A stretch of 18,676 bases of DNA from JADHUC01 sp964617665. Its GTDB lineage: Bacteria; Planctomycetota; Planctomycetia; Pirellulales; Pirellulaceae. The notes under the pieces are model-generated. The model did no database searches. It had not been told where the DNA came from and was given only the letters and a program-made list of their open reading frames with translations. Both the position numbers and the translations under genes were made by a program. Shown here one piece after another: positions 1-7,022 of this stretch. Numbering within the stretch: position 1 is the stretch's first letter; each line of letters begins with the position of its first letter. The stretch lies in contig CAZUAH010000263.1 of NCBI GenBank assembly GCA_964617665.1, positions 1 through 18,676 of the forward strand. The letters run 5' to 3'.

Positions 1-545
1 TGGAGTCCCTCAAAATGATCCCCAATCGTGAAGAGAATCTGGGCCGCCGGACCATCGGCCACGTGTGAACGCGTTGAGGAAGGGACCGACGTCCGGCACG
101 AAGTTGTACTTCCAAAGCGAACGCAACGCCGACAGTTGCTTGTCGCGGTCGAACAGACGTCCTGCATTTACCCAATGCGCCCACGTCCGACCGAACACCT
201 GGTCGGTGTAGCAACCGGGGCCCACGCCGATCTTATCCTTGTGTGCCGGATCTTCGACCTGAATGAAGTACTCGCCGTTATGCAGTTCCAGAATGGCCCG
301 CGCTCCCGCGGCCGCGATGCCGGAACACCGCTTGGCGAAATCGTCGTCGCCCATTTCACGAGCCATCGCCTCACCCGCCTTGAGCGCCGCCAGGTACAGC
401 GAACTGGTGAAGCTGATCTTGCCGTACCAGGCGGCGTCCAAGGCAGGATCTCATCGTTCGCGAACTCTACCTGCGGCTTCGTTGCGCCGGAGACCGTTCC
501 GGTGGTGATCAGAAGCAACACGTACAATACTGTCTGGACTTTCAT
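1..545 (-). pseudogene. Rearranged GH116-type glycosidase remnant (signal peptide fused out of frame to catalytic C-terminal part)
   Basis: Reading starts at an ATG at 545 with a clear signal peptide (MKVQTVLYVLLLITTGTVSG, then ATKPQVEF). After about 35 codons this frame loses sense. A different frame, open from about 441 down to 10, encodes a segment typical of the GH116/DUF608 beta-glucosidase and glucosylceramidase catalytic domain: DAAWYGKISFTSSLYLAALK, then GCYTDQVFGRTWAHWV, then the conserved SLWKYNFVPDVGPF. A stop codon sits in this second frame at 451-453, just upstream of the join, so the break lies at about 441-453. Near 62 sense appears to return to the first frame (ADGPAAQILFTIGDHF). 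Family members are normally several hundred residues longer, so the N-terminal half, including the expected catalytic glutamate region, is missing. This is either a decayed gene with an internal deletion or a chimeric assembly at the contig end. The GH116 assignment is fairly secure; the nature of the breaks is not. Confidence 0.65.
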
Positions 546-701
546 TGATATTTCCCCTTCAACTCATCACTGCGGTTTCTTGTCTTCGCAAGGATCACGC
601 ACGGATTATCTCCTATGTCAGACGCGCCGCTGCTTCGTCAGAGTTTGGTTCTGGGTTGCCATGGTTACCTTTCCGACTGTCCGTTTTCCGAGTGCTGCTG
701 C
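546..701. other. Intergenic spacer between the GH5-like gene and the GH116 remnant
   Basis: The spacer is about 155 bp. I see no convincing terminator hairpin with a T-run, no RNA gene and no clear promoter, so it cannot be said whether the remnant had its own transcription start. Confidence 0.4.
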
Positions 702-2267
702 CTATTGCCGGTAGCCACGTAGCATTATTCGGTCCAGCAGAATGGTCTGGTCTTGATCGCCAAACAGGAACGCCAACCGGACATCGCTCACATCCTCGCC
801 AGTATGCCTGTACTCAACGGTGTATTCCCTTTTTGCATTCGAGATTTCCACCGGCGTGGATGTCCAGAACCCGGCACTTGAGCCGGAGACGTCGGCCAAT
901 CGCACCTTAACGGTTCCCGTGCCACTGACGGACTTGGCCAGGAAGGAGATCTTGTAGAGCCTTCCCTTTCTCACGGAGATCAGGTACCTACCCGGAGGAC
1001 TCCCCGCCCTCTTCGGAGTTTCCTGGTAGACTTCGGCACTATCCGATTTCGTAGCTTCGACCTTGAGTGCCGACGAACCGCTCAGGCCTGCATTCCTGGC
1101 CACGGATATCTTTGCGGATCCTTCGCTGCTCCAGTTAGCGGTTGACCAGCCGAATTCCGTGTTGATGAGTGGCGACATAGGCGGGACCGGAGGCGCCTTG
1201 ACTCCCGTCAGGATGTCGAGCGCGTTCTGGTCCCAGCCGTCCTCGGTATGGAAGACATTGAAAGCCCATTGGTTGTTGTAGCCGAAGCTGTAATACATCC
1301 AACCGATATTGTCTGTCTCACATTGGTCGACCACGAACTGCAGGTATTTCTTGAAGTCCTCCTCCGGCCGACAGGGCGGCGCCCAGGCACCCCATTCGCT
1401 TAGAAGAACAGGCTTTCGCCACCGCTTCGACCATGCCACCGGGTATGACAACTGCTCCCTCACTTCATCCTTCCATCCCGGGAATTTGTCCAGACCCATT
1501 ATCCAATGCGTGAACTTCTGAGGATGATACATGTGGAACACGCCGATGATATTGCTGTCGTCCTCAAATCCAGTGCCGTCCTCCAGCTTATACGTCAGGT
1601 ATTTCGGTGTGACGTACTGCTCAAGTTCACGACACCCGTTCATGCCAGGACCGCCGATTCCGAGGGTGCGGCTCGGGTTGGTCTTTCTGATGATGGGGAT
1701 AACTGCGTTGTGGTACTCCATAACCGTTTCGCCGTCCTTTATCCCTTGAGGCTTGCCGTTCTTCACGAGCAACCCCGCTGGTTCGTTCCAGAGGTCAAAA
1801 ACAAGGCCTTCGGGATAGTCTTGATAGTACTTCGCAAATCTGTCCCAAGACTCGACAAAATCTTGCATCCCTTCCTTTGGGTTCGATATCCATTGCCCGT
1901 TTCCCCAAAAAGAGATCACGACAGCAAGACCCCGGTCCAACGCGTCATCTATCCTGGTCTTGTAGACAGCGGGACCTCTCATTGCGACAACGTAGATGCG
2001 GACACTTTGGAATCCCGCCGCTTTAACGGTGTCGTATTGGGCAGGATCATGCAGCACCTTTACTGGCGGACCTCCTTCAAGCGGGGAGAGATCCACGACG
2101 ATGCCTTTGGCGAGCCGTTTGACCGTGATCTCTGCTTTGGTCAACTTCGCCGCCCGACTCTTTTTCTCCCCTTCCGCACTCACGGCGAGGCAGAAAGGAG
2201 TCAGCGAGAGCGACATCAGGAAGATTGCCAACCCCGCTGCCTTAATCCGAATGCTTCGTATGATCAC
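702..2267 (-). CDS. Secreted GH5-like endo-glycosidase with C-terminal carbohydrate-binding module
   Basis: Predicted secreted retaining glycosidase of the GH5/clan GH-A (cellulase-like) type, about 521 residues. I chose the GTG at 2267: it follows GAGGAG by 9 nt and begins a clean signal peptide (IRIKAAGLAIFLMSLSLTPF ending near CLAVSA). A GTG further upstream at 2318 is in frame but has no ribosome binding site. Counting from 2267, the acid/base glutamate is in DLWNEPAG (about E162), and the nucleophile is in VLLSEWGAW (about E291) at the end of a later beta strand. The intervening HMYH and the WMYYSFGYNNQW aromatic stretch fit a GH5 substrate cleft. From about residue 365 a jelly-roll module of the CBM4/9 type follows (INTEFGWSTANW ... 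ILLDRIMLRGY). The natural substrate (beta-glucan, mannan or another) cannot be told from sequence. The gene is separated from the upstream ATPase operon by 231 bp holding a repeat and an inverted repeat, so it probably has its own promoter. Confidence 0.85.
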   Translation of the reverse strand: MIIRSIRIKAAGLAIFLMSLSLTPFCLAVSAEGEKKSRAAKLTKAEITVKRLAKGIVVDLSPLEGGPPVKVLHDPAQYDTVKAAGFQSVRIYVVAMRGPAVYKTRIDDALDRGLAVVISFWGNGQWISNPKEGMQDFVESWDRFAKYYQDYPEGLVFDLWNEPAGLLVKNGKPQGIKDGETVMEYHNAVIPIIRKTNPSRTLGIGGPGMNGCRELEQYVTPKYLTYKLEDGTGFEDDSNIIGVFHMYHPQKFTHWIMGLDKFPGWKDEVREQLSYPVAWSKRWRKPVLLSEWGAWAPPCRPEEDFKKYLQFVVDQCETDNIGWMYYSFGYNNQWAFNVFHTEDGWDQNALDILTGVKAPPVPPMSPLINTEFGWSTANWSSEGSAKISVARNAGLSGSSALKVEATKSDSAEVYQETPKRAGSPPGRYLISVRKGRLYKISFLAKSVSGTGTVKVRLADVSGSSAGFWTSTPVEISNAKREYTVEYRHTGEDVSDVRLAFLFGDQDQTILLDRIMLRGYRQ

Positions 2268-2348
2268 CGTTCGATTCTCCTCATTTCCTTTGAATGGCTC
2301 TTGCCGCTCGGAACGCACTGATTATGCAGGAATGAGACTCGTCCGCTA

Positions 2349-2364
2349 TGACATAATCATGTCA
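2349..2364. promoter_or_regulatory. Inverted repeat TGACAT-N4-ATGTCA upstream of the GH5-like gene
   Basis: A perfect 6-bp inverted repeat with a 4-bp AT-rich centre lies about 80-100 bp upstream of the GTG start at 2267. Its size and symmetry fit a dimeric regulator site. I could not place a convincing -35/-10 pair beside it, so the operator role is inference. Confidence 0.35.
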
Positions 2365-2417
2365 CCCGCCCGTGGTGGGGCGCCTCGTGCCGGAAGGCGG
2401 CCGCCGGTGATCAGCGA

Positions 2418-2439
2418 GTAGGGCCGGTTCCTACCGGCC
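2418..2439. repeat. REP-like hairpin repeat, left copy
   Basis: GGCCGGT-TCCT-ACCGGCC (2422-2439) is a perfect 7-bp stem with a 4-nt loop, preceded by GTAG. The 15 bp from 2418 to 2432 recur in reverse complement at 6667-6681. A near-copy of the whole hairpin, with one G:T pair, is at 6626-6643. It lies between the stop of the TPR-ATPase gene and the start of the GH5-like gene. It could terminate or stabilise transcripts, but has no T-run. Confidence 0.7.
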
Positions 2440-2498
2440 ATCGGAGACGGGACGCGGCTGGTGGGAATAGGCGTTGGCCTCGAAAATTCGTGAAGCTG

Positions 2499-5305
2499 CT
2501 ATTCTTCACCGTCGAGTCCCAAAGCCTGCCGGAGGATGCGGCGTTCGGGTTGGATGAGTTCGACGAATTCGGATTCTCTACCGCTGATGAGGTAGCGGAT
2601 GCCGTAGCGGAACAGTCGCAGTGAAATCTCGAACTCGGGCATGTCGGCTACGCGATGTTCGACAGCGGTGACGTAGCTTTCGAGAACAGTGGGTGTTACA
2701 CGTGTGGCATCAATCTTCGCCAGCGACTTGACCAGGCCGTCGGCCAGGTGAGACAGCGGATTCACAGTAGGCCGGACCAAGCGAAGCGCTGTTTCGGCGG
2801 TGTCCTGTTCAGCCCCGTCCACAGCGTTGTTCTTGCCGGAGCGGCGTCGCTGCACTCCTTGATCCGGCCTACGGAAACCTCGCTCTTGGGCGGCTTGCGC
2901 GTAGAGATCCACAAGATTGCCAATTCGCGATTCAAGTGAGGTGTCGTCCTCGCTGGACCGGAAAATCACGGAGAACATCGAAGGCACGTCCCCAAGGTAA
3001 TCCGGTGTGCTGCCGGGGTGAGCGAGCGCGTCGCGAATTGCGTCAAAACCCTCCTCCCAGCGATTCATTTCGAACAACGGTTCGCTACGGTTGAATCGCG
3101 GGTAGCTACTTTCCGGATCCAGTTCGATTGCCTTGCGACAGCAGCTGAGGGCCTCCGTGAAACGCCCGAGGTTACGAAACGTCACTCCTTTGCTGGTCCA
3201 CGCGCTCGCGTCCTCCGCATCGATTTCGAGTGCCTTTTCGCAGCAGGTCAGAGCCTCTTCGTACCGGCCAAGGTCACGCAGCAATCTCCCCTTGAAGCTC
3301 CACGCGAAGGCATTGTCCGGATCGCTTTCGATCGCTTCGTCGTAGCAGGCCAGAGCCTCTTTGTACTGGCCAACCTCNNNNNNNNNNNNNNNNNNNNNNN
3401 NNNNNNNNNNNNNNNNNNNNNNNNNNNNNNNNNNNNNNNNNNNNNNNNNNNNNNNNNNNNNNNNNNNNNNNNNNNNNCGCTTTCGATCGCTTCGTCGTAG
3501 CAGGCCAGAGCCTCTTTGTACTGGCCAACCTCGCGCAGCAAGTTCCCCTTGAAGCTCCACGCGAAGGCACTGCCCGGATCGCTTTCGGTCGCTTTGTCGT
3601 GGCAGGCCAGAGCCTCTTTGTACTGGCCAACCTCACGCAGCGAGTTTCCTTTGTTGCTCCACGCGTAGGCGTCTTTCGGATCGATTTCGATCGCTTTGTC
3701 GTAGCAGGTTAGAGCCTCGTCATACCGGCCAAGATCACGCAGCGAGTTTCCTTTGAAGCTCCACGGGTAGGCATCTGCCGGATCGATTTCGATCGCTTTG
3801 TCGTAACAGTCGATTGCCTGCGCGTAGTCCTCGTTGACGGAACTGAAGTGGTAGCCCGCGTCGAACCAATCGAACGCTGAATTCGATGCAGCCGCTTTCT
3901 CTTCCAGAAGTGTCGCCAGTTCGCGACTGTGGTTCTCCGCTTTCGCTCTTTCGAGTTCCTCCTCTAGAAGCTTCAGCCGAGGGTCGGGATGGGTTTGAGA
4001 TCGTTCCCAGGCGGCGTCCACATAGGCCTGAGTCGACCGGCTGAGACCGACGGTTCGCAACTGCTGCATCTGTTCTGGGCGGTACCAAATGCGAAGGAAC
4101 TCCACCAGCATCTCTAGCAGACTTTGTTCTTTGACTTCGTACGCCAATCGCATCAGAGGTTCGCTGAGTTCGTAAAACGTCTCCCGCCCCCGCTTTGTCG
4201 CCGTCAGGTAACCGATCTCCGCCAGAATCCGAACCTGCTTGCCGACTGTTCGCTGTTCAACCAACAGGCGGCGAGCAATCTCTTTGGGATTCAGCGTGCC
4301 GTGTTCGCGACACAACAGTTCGACAATCTGCCGCTGCAGGGGAGAAATCCAACGCAGCCGTTCCTGATAGTACGGCGTCAGATCGTCGGCCATTTTCTGG
4401 AACGGTGCCACCAATTGATCCAGCGACTCCCGCGTCACAAAACCGCTCAGCACGATGTACACGCGGTGGTTGCCACCCGCCAGATCGTGAATCGCCCGCA
4501 CACGGCCCCGACCGTCCGGCGTGTTCAAAAATGCAGCCAGGTCATCCTGCCCTTTGGCACTCGCAATCTTCGTCAGCAATTGCTGAGCATCCGGCAGCGA
4601 TAATGGCTTGAGCGGGATCTGTTGAAAGAAACCGAAGAACGGTTCGCTGCGATCCGTGACGGCTTTGAACAACTGCTGACTAGTAGCGATCAAACAAGCA
4701 AAAGGATGTTCCTGCAGAAGCGTACGAAGTTCGTGCTGCCCGCCTTTGCCGAAGTTCTCGAATAGCAGATTCAAGTTCTCAACCAGAATCACCAGGGTGC
4801 GTTTTTCAAAGCGGGCGACTAGCCGGCGAGTAAGCACTCCGGCAATTTCGTCCATCGGTTGGTTCAGCAGCTCGTCCAGCCACTCCGCCGAATACTCGTC
4901 CGGATACGCTTTGCACAGCGACCGATAAATCCGCACCAGCAACTGCACTATCGAAGTCGTGGTCTCATCTTCGTTCAGGCGAGCAATATGCACAGCGTCG
5001 CTGAGTTTCGGGTTATGAAGCAACCGGTGATGCAACAACGATGTGAAGTGCGACTTGCCTATTCCCCGAGGTCCGTATAACAGCACGTGATGCGTAGCGC
5101 CGCTGGTCGCACTGTCCGCAATCTTCTCCAGCACATTCCGCAGGAGCGGTTCGCGACCGACAAAGATGGCTTCCAACAGTTCCGGATCGGTTTGATTAGG
5201 GGAGAATCGCCAGATGAACTGTTCGTCGGTGAAACGGAGCTGCTCTTTGGCCGAACCACCAGCTGCAGCCCCTGTTCCTTCGTTGTCGTATGCAGTATCG
5301 TTCAT
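2499..5305 (-). CDS. ATPase with winged-helix region and C-terminal TPR array (interrupted by assembly gap)
   Basis: Second gene of the ATPase operon; it couples an NTPase to a protein-interaction scaffold. I chose the ATG at 5305 because it overlaps the upstream stop as ATGA; the frame extends 7 codons further up without support. Residues from 5305: Walker A GPRGIGKS (78-85); Walker-B-like LVILVEN (171-177), where the usual Asp before the Glu is Val; sensor-1-like LIATSQ (205-210); GGNHR (277-281), as in Orc1/STAND-type NTPases; a winged-helix-like region about 320-385; a charged helical stretch about 440-475; then TPR units of 34 residues from about 490. The unique C-terminal tail (PDYLGDVPSMF to LGLDGEE) follows the array. 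The 100-N gap breaks the frame. With a 47-bp gap, the protein is 917 residues; each extra repeat adds 34. No effector domain (nuclease, TIR, protease) is seen. Roles in signalling or conflict are inference. Confidence 0.85.
3066..3832 (-). repeat. Tandem TPR-coding array with 102-bp period
   Basis: Units encode the pattern GQYKEALACYDEAIESDPxx followed by AFAWSFKGNLLREV. The plus-strand string CCAGAGCCTCTTTGTACTGG recurs starting at 3505 and 3607, exactly 102 bp apart, and again at 3350 across the gap. The outermost units have diverged (DYAQAIDC at one end, RFTEALSCCRKAIELD at the other) while the central ones are nearly identical in DNA, which indicates recent unit duplication or gene conversion. 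Seven to eight units are visible. Confidence 0.85.
3378..3477. other. Assembly gap (100 N) inside the TPR array
   Basis: Exactly 100 N, the usual placeholder for an unknown gap. Reading on the minus strand, sequence stops after the codons for CYDEAIES plus one G and resumes with the codons for EVGQYKEA. To restore the 34-codon unit, the real gap must be 47 bp, or 47 plus a multiple of 102. Confidence 0.95.
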
Positions 5306-6465
5306 AGCCCTCGATCCAGTTTCCACCAGCGGCGAATGAGTGCAAATCGAAACCGATAGCGTCCGTCAGTCTCGCGAGACAGATAGTGGTCGGCGTCCAT
5401 CATTCGCAACAGATGGAGCAGATCATTGCGGTGTTTCGCAGTGGCTCCGCGATTGTTTGCAGCTTCGAGGATTTCGTCCACCGAGAGCGAGTCGGCCGCG
5501 TCGCCTGTCAGTGCGAGAACGTCGAGGATAGTCGCAACGTTGTCAGCATCATCGTTGTCGGGATAGTATGTCGACAGTCGAGTCCGATAGTGAGCAAGTT
5601 GCCACGGATCAGACGCGTCAACTAGTTGCCGAGCCACGAAGTCTTTGATGTTTTCTTCGCTGGCGGAGAGCTGTTCGATTTTCAAGCCAGCCACCACGTG
5701 GTGAATGTAGAATGGGAAGTAATCCACTTCTTCCGCGATCGTGGATGCGGCCGCTGAAAGATCGTCACACTTGATGGCCTCACCCTGCAATAAATCTGTC
5801 GCCAGTTTCTCGGCGTCGGCGGGGGCCAGCGGTGTAACCGTCACGTGGTACATGTCGTTCTTTGCGGATGTGGGAATGCCGGCCAAAGACAGTTTTCCCA
5901 GGACATGATGCAGTCCGATTGAGCCAGTGAAGACCACGCGAAACTTCGCTTGCTCGACTCGCAAGCTGCGAATTGTGTCCAGGACTTCAGCGGCGAGCTC
6001 GGGTCCATCGTTCTTACGGATACTTTCCAGCATGTACGGCACTTCGTCCCAAAAGAACACGAGCCGCTCTTCGAGTTCTGTCTCCATTAGGTCTTCAACG
6101 GCTGACTTCAGTAGTGTCTTCCAGGTGCGGCCTTTGAGGTTCACATAGTCGGTCTCGTTGTCCTCGAAGAACTTCTTGATAAAGTTGGTTGCCTTTTTCG
6201 TAGTGCCCAAGAATTGTTGGATGTCGTTGTAGACGAGTTCAGCGAATTCCTGAGCGGTGTGGACCTGTTCCAGATCACGGAACATGGGTTTCCAGCCTTT
6301 ACGACGCTGGGCAACCATCTTGAGCAGGACCTGTGTCTTACCAATTCGCCGCTCCGCATTGATAACAACGCTCTGTCTTTCCAGTCGATCCCACAGCAAT
6401 TCAATTAATGCGTCGCGTCCGTAAATCTGCTGGGGATCGAGGTTTCCGCCAGGATTTGCCTTCAT
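5302..6465 (-). CDS. AAA-type (archaeal-ATPase-like) ATP-binding protein
   Basis: First gene of the ATPase pair, 387 residues, cytoplasmic (no signal peptide or membrane segment). The start at 6465 is fixed by a strong GGAGGTG at 6473-6479. The frame runs open further up to 6513, but that would place codons within the -10 region. Motifs: N-terminal box IYGRD (14-18); Walker A NAERRIGKT (36-44), of the GxRRxGKT type typical of the archaeal-ATPase/ATPase_2 family; Walker B LVFFWDE (135-141); sensor 1 VVFTGS (177-182); HHVVAGL (255-261) in a helical lid region; and a C-terminal winged-helix-like part from about 305 ending YRFRFALIRRWW. The stop overlaps the downstream ATG by 4 bp, so the two ATPases are probably made in fixed ratio and may form one complex. 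Its role is unknown; family relatives often act as regulatory or self-defence ATPases, which remains inference. Confidence 0.85.
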   Translation of the reverse strand: MKANPGGNLDPQQIYGRDALIELLWDRLERQSVVINAERRIGKTQVLLKMVAQRRKGWKPMFRDLEQVHTAQEFAELVYNDIQQFLGTTKKATNFIKKFFEDNETDYVNLKGRTWKTLLKSAVEDLMETELEERLVFFWDEVPYMLESIRKNDGPELAAEVLDTIRSLRVEQAKFRVVFTGSIGLHHVLGKLSLAGIPTSAKNDMYHVTVTPLAPADAEKLATDLLQGEAIKCDDLSAAASTIAEEVDYFPFYIHHVVAGLKIEQLSASEENIKDFVARQLVDASDPWQLAHYRTRLSTYYPDNDDADNVATILDVLALTGDAADSLSVDEILEAANNRGATAKHRNDLLHLLRMMDADHYLSRETDGRYRFRFALIRRWWKLDRGL

Positions 6466-6472
6466 TTTGAAA

Positions 6473-6479
6473 CACCTCC
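6473..6479 (-). promoter_or_regulatory. Strong Shine-Dalgarno site deciding the ATPase start
   Basis: GGAGGTG on the minus strand lies 7 nt before the ATG at 6465. It is the strongest ribosome binding site found in the window and argues against the longer reading frame that starts at 6513. Confidence 0.8.
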
Positions 6480-6501
6480 GAGTGAGCCTGGATACCTCGA
6501 A

Positions 6502-6529
6502 ATTGTACGTCACAAATGACGTACGTCAA
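6502..6529 (-). promoter_or_regulatory. Sigma-70-like promoter of the ATPase operon
   Basis: On the minus strand, TTGACG (6529-6524), a 16-bp spacer and TACAAT (6507-6502) form a near-consensus housekeeping promoter. The expected transcription start near 6495 leaves a short leader of about 30 nt carrying the GGAGGTG site. No other pair of comparable quality was noticed in the window. Confidence 0.6.
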
Positions 6530-6540
6530 TATGGACGTAT
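6505..6540. promoter_or_regulatory. Palindromic operator with 16-bp phased half-sites
   Basis: TGACGTACGTCA at 6517-6528 is a perfect 12-bp palindrome overlapping the -35 box and spacer. Its right half, GTACGTCA, is repeated at 6505-6512, 16 bp away. Its left half, TGACGTAC, is imperfectly repeated (GGACGTAT) at 6533-6540, also 16 bp away. Such an arrangement around a promoter suggests cooperative binding of a dimeric repressor; the regulator is not in the window. Confidence 0.5.
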
Positions 6541-6677
6541 GTTTTCGACAGGAAAGACGAACCTACTCGGGGGCTGAGATCCACTTCAAAGCGCATGCTT
6601 TACCCTTCGACAGTCGGGAGAGTCGGGTCGGTTCCCACCGGCCGCGCCCCGCCTCCGTTGGGCGGAAGGAACCGGCC
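6541..6677. other. Intergenic region upstream of the ATPase promoter, with hairpin repeats
   Basis: No gene is supported here. The stretch holds the right-hand hairpin repeat copies. A reading frame on the plus strand crosses it but has repeat-derived composition and no ribosome binding site. Confidence 0.4.
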
Positions 6678-6681
6678 CTAC
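6626..6681. repeat. REP-like hairpin repeats, right pair in inverted arrangement
   Basis: GGTCGGT-TCCC-ACCGGCC (6626-6643) is a close copy of the hairpin at 2422-2439. AGGAACCGGCCCTAC (6667-6681) is the exact reverse complement of 2418-2432. The two units face each other, so 6626-6635 can also pair with 6668-6677 (one G:T pair) around an inner GC-rich stem, giving a cruciform-like structure. This resembles the paired palindromic repeats scattered through many bacterial genomes. Confidence 0.65.
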
Positions 6682-6995
6682 CTGGCTGCCTCGCAGGGCG
6701 GTCCGCCGCGGCGAACCAACCAAATTCGAGCTATCGCTCGGTTTACAGTGGTCCGCTCCCTTTGGTCGCTGATTGTTGTGAAGGGGTTGACGATCTTGGG
6801 CATTAGTAGTGCAGCAATGGCTTCAGAGCCCAACACATGGAAACGCAAGGCTATTTTAGGAACCTTCGCCGGATCGAATCTTGGGCAGGTTTGTCGTAGA
6901 TGTTCCAGACGTACGCCCCTGAGTTAGTCGCTGTCTTTCGCGTGGGAAAGCGTGAAAACCAAGACGGCAACCGCGAATGTTTGGACGTGTCTCAT
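6678..6995 (-). pseudogene. Signal-peptide stub of a secreted protein, split by an in-frame stop
   Basis: Starting 27 bp after the sulfatase stop, a GGAGAGG site precedes an ATG at 6995. The ATG opens a classic signal peptide (MRHVQTFAVAVLVFTLSHAK) that ends in TAA at 6924-6926 after 23 codons. The same frame is then open for 81 codons (including HVLGSEAIAALLMPKIVNPF) to a TAG at 6678-6680 inside the hairpin repeat. The ribosome site and leader suggest a former operon partner of the sulfatase, now truncated. I do not recognise the residual protein, and part of the open stretch may be non-coding. Confidence 0.4.
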
Positions 6996-7022
6996 TCGTA
7001 TGATCCTCTCCGCCGAACTGCG

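Noticed and set aside
1506..2321. A 271-codon open frame on the plus strand across the GH5-like gene
   Set aside because: The minus-strand frame carries both catalytic glutamates and a signal peptide; the plus frame has no recognisable domain.
2499..3560. Reading the segment after the N gap as a separate gene
   Set aside because: Its apparent start is inside a shifted copy of the repeat; the frame break is produced by the arbitrary 100-N placeholder, and the two halves join perfectly as one TPR protein.
3066..3832. Regular repeats that could suggest a CRISPR array
   Set aside because: The 102-bp units are contiguous coding TPR repeats without spacers and translate to the canonical 34-residue motif.
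6466..6513. A longer N-terminus for the first ATPase
   Set aside because: It would place the start codon upstream of the predicted transcription start, next to the -10 box, while GGAGGTG fits the ATG at 6465.
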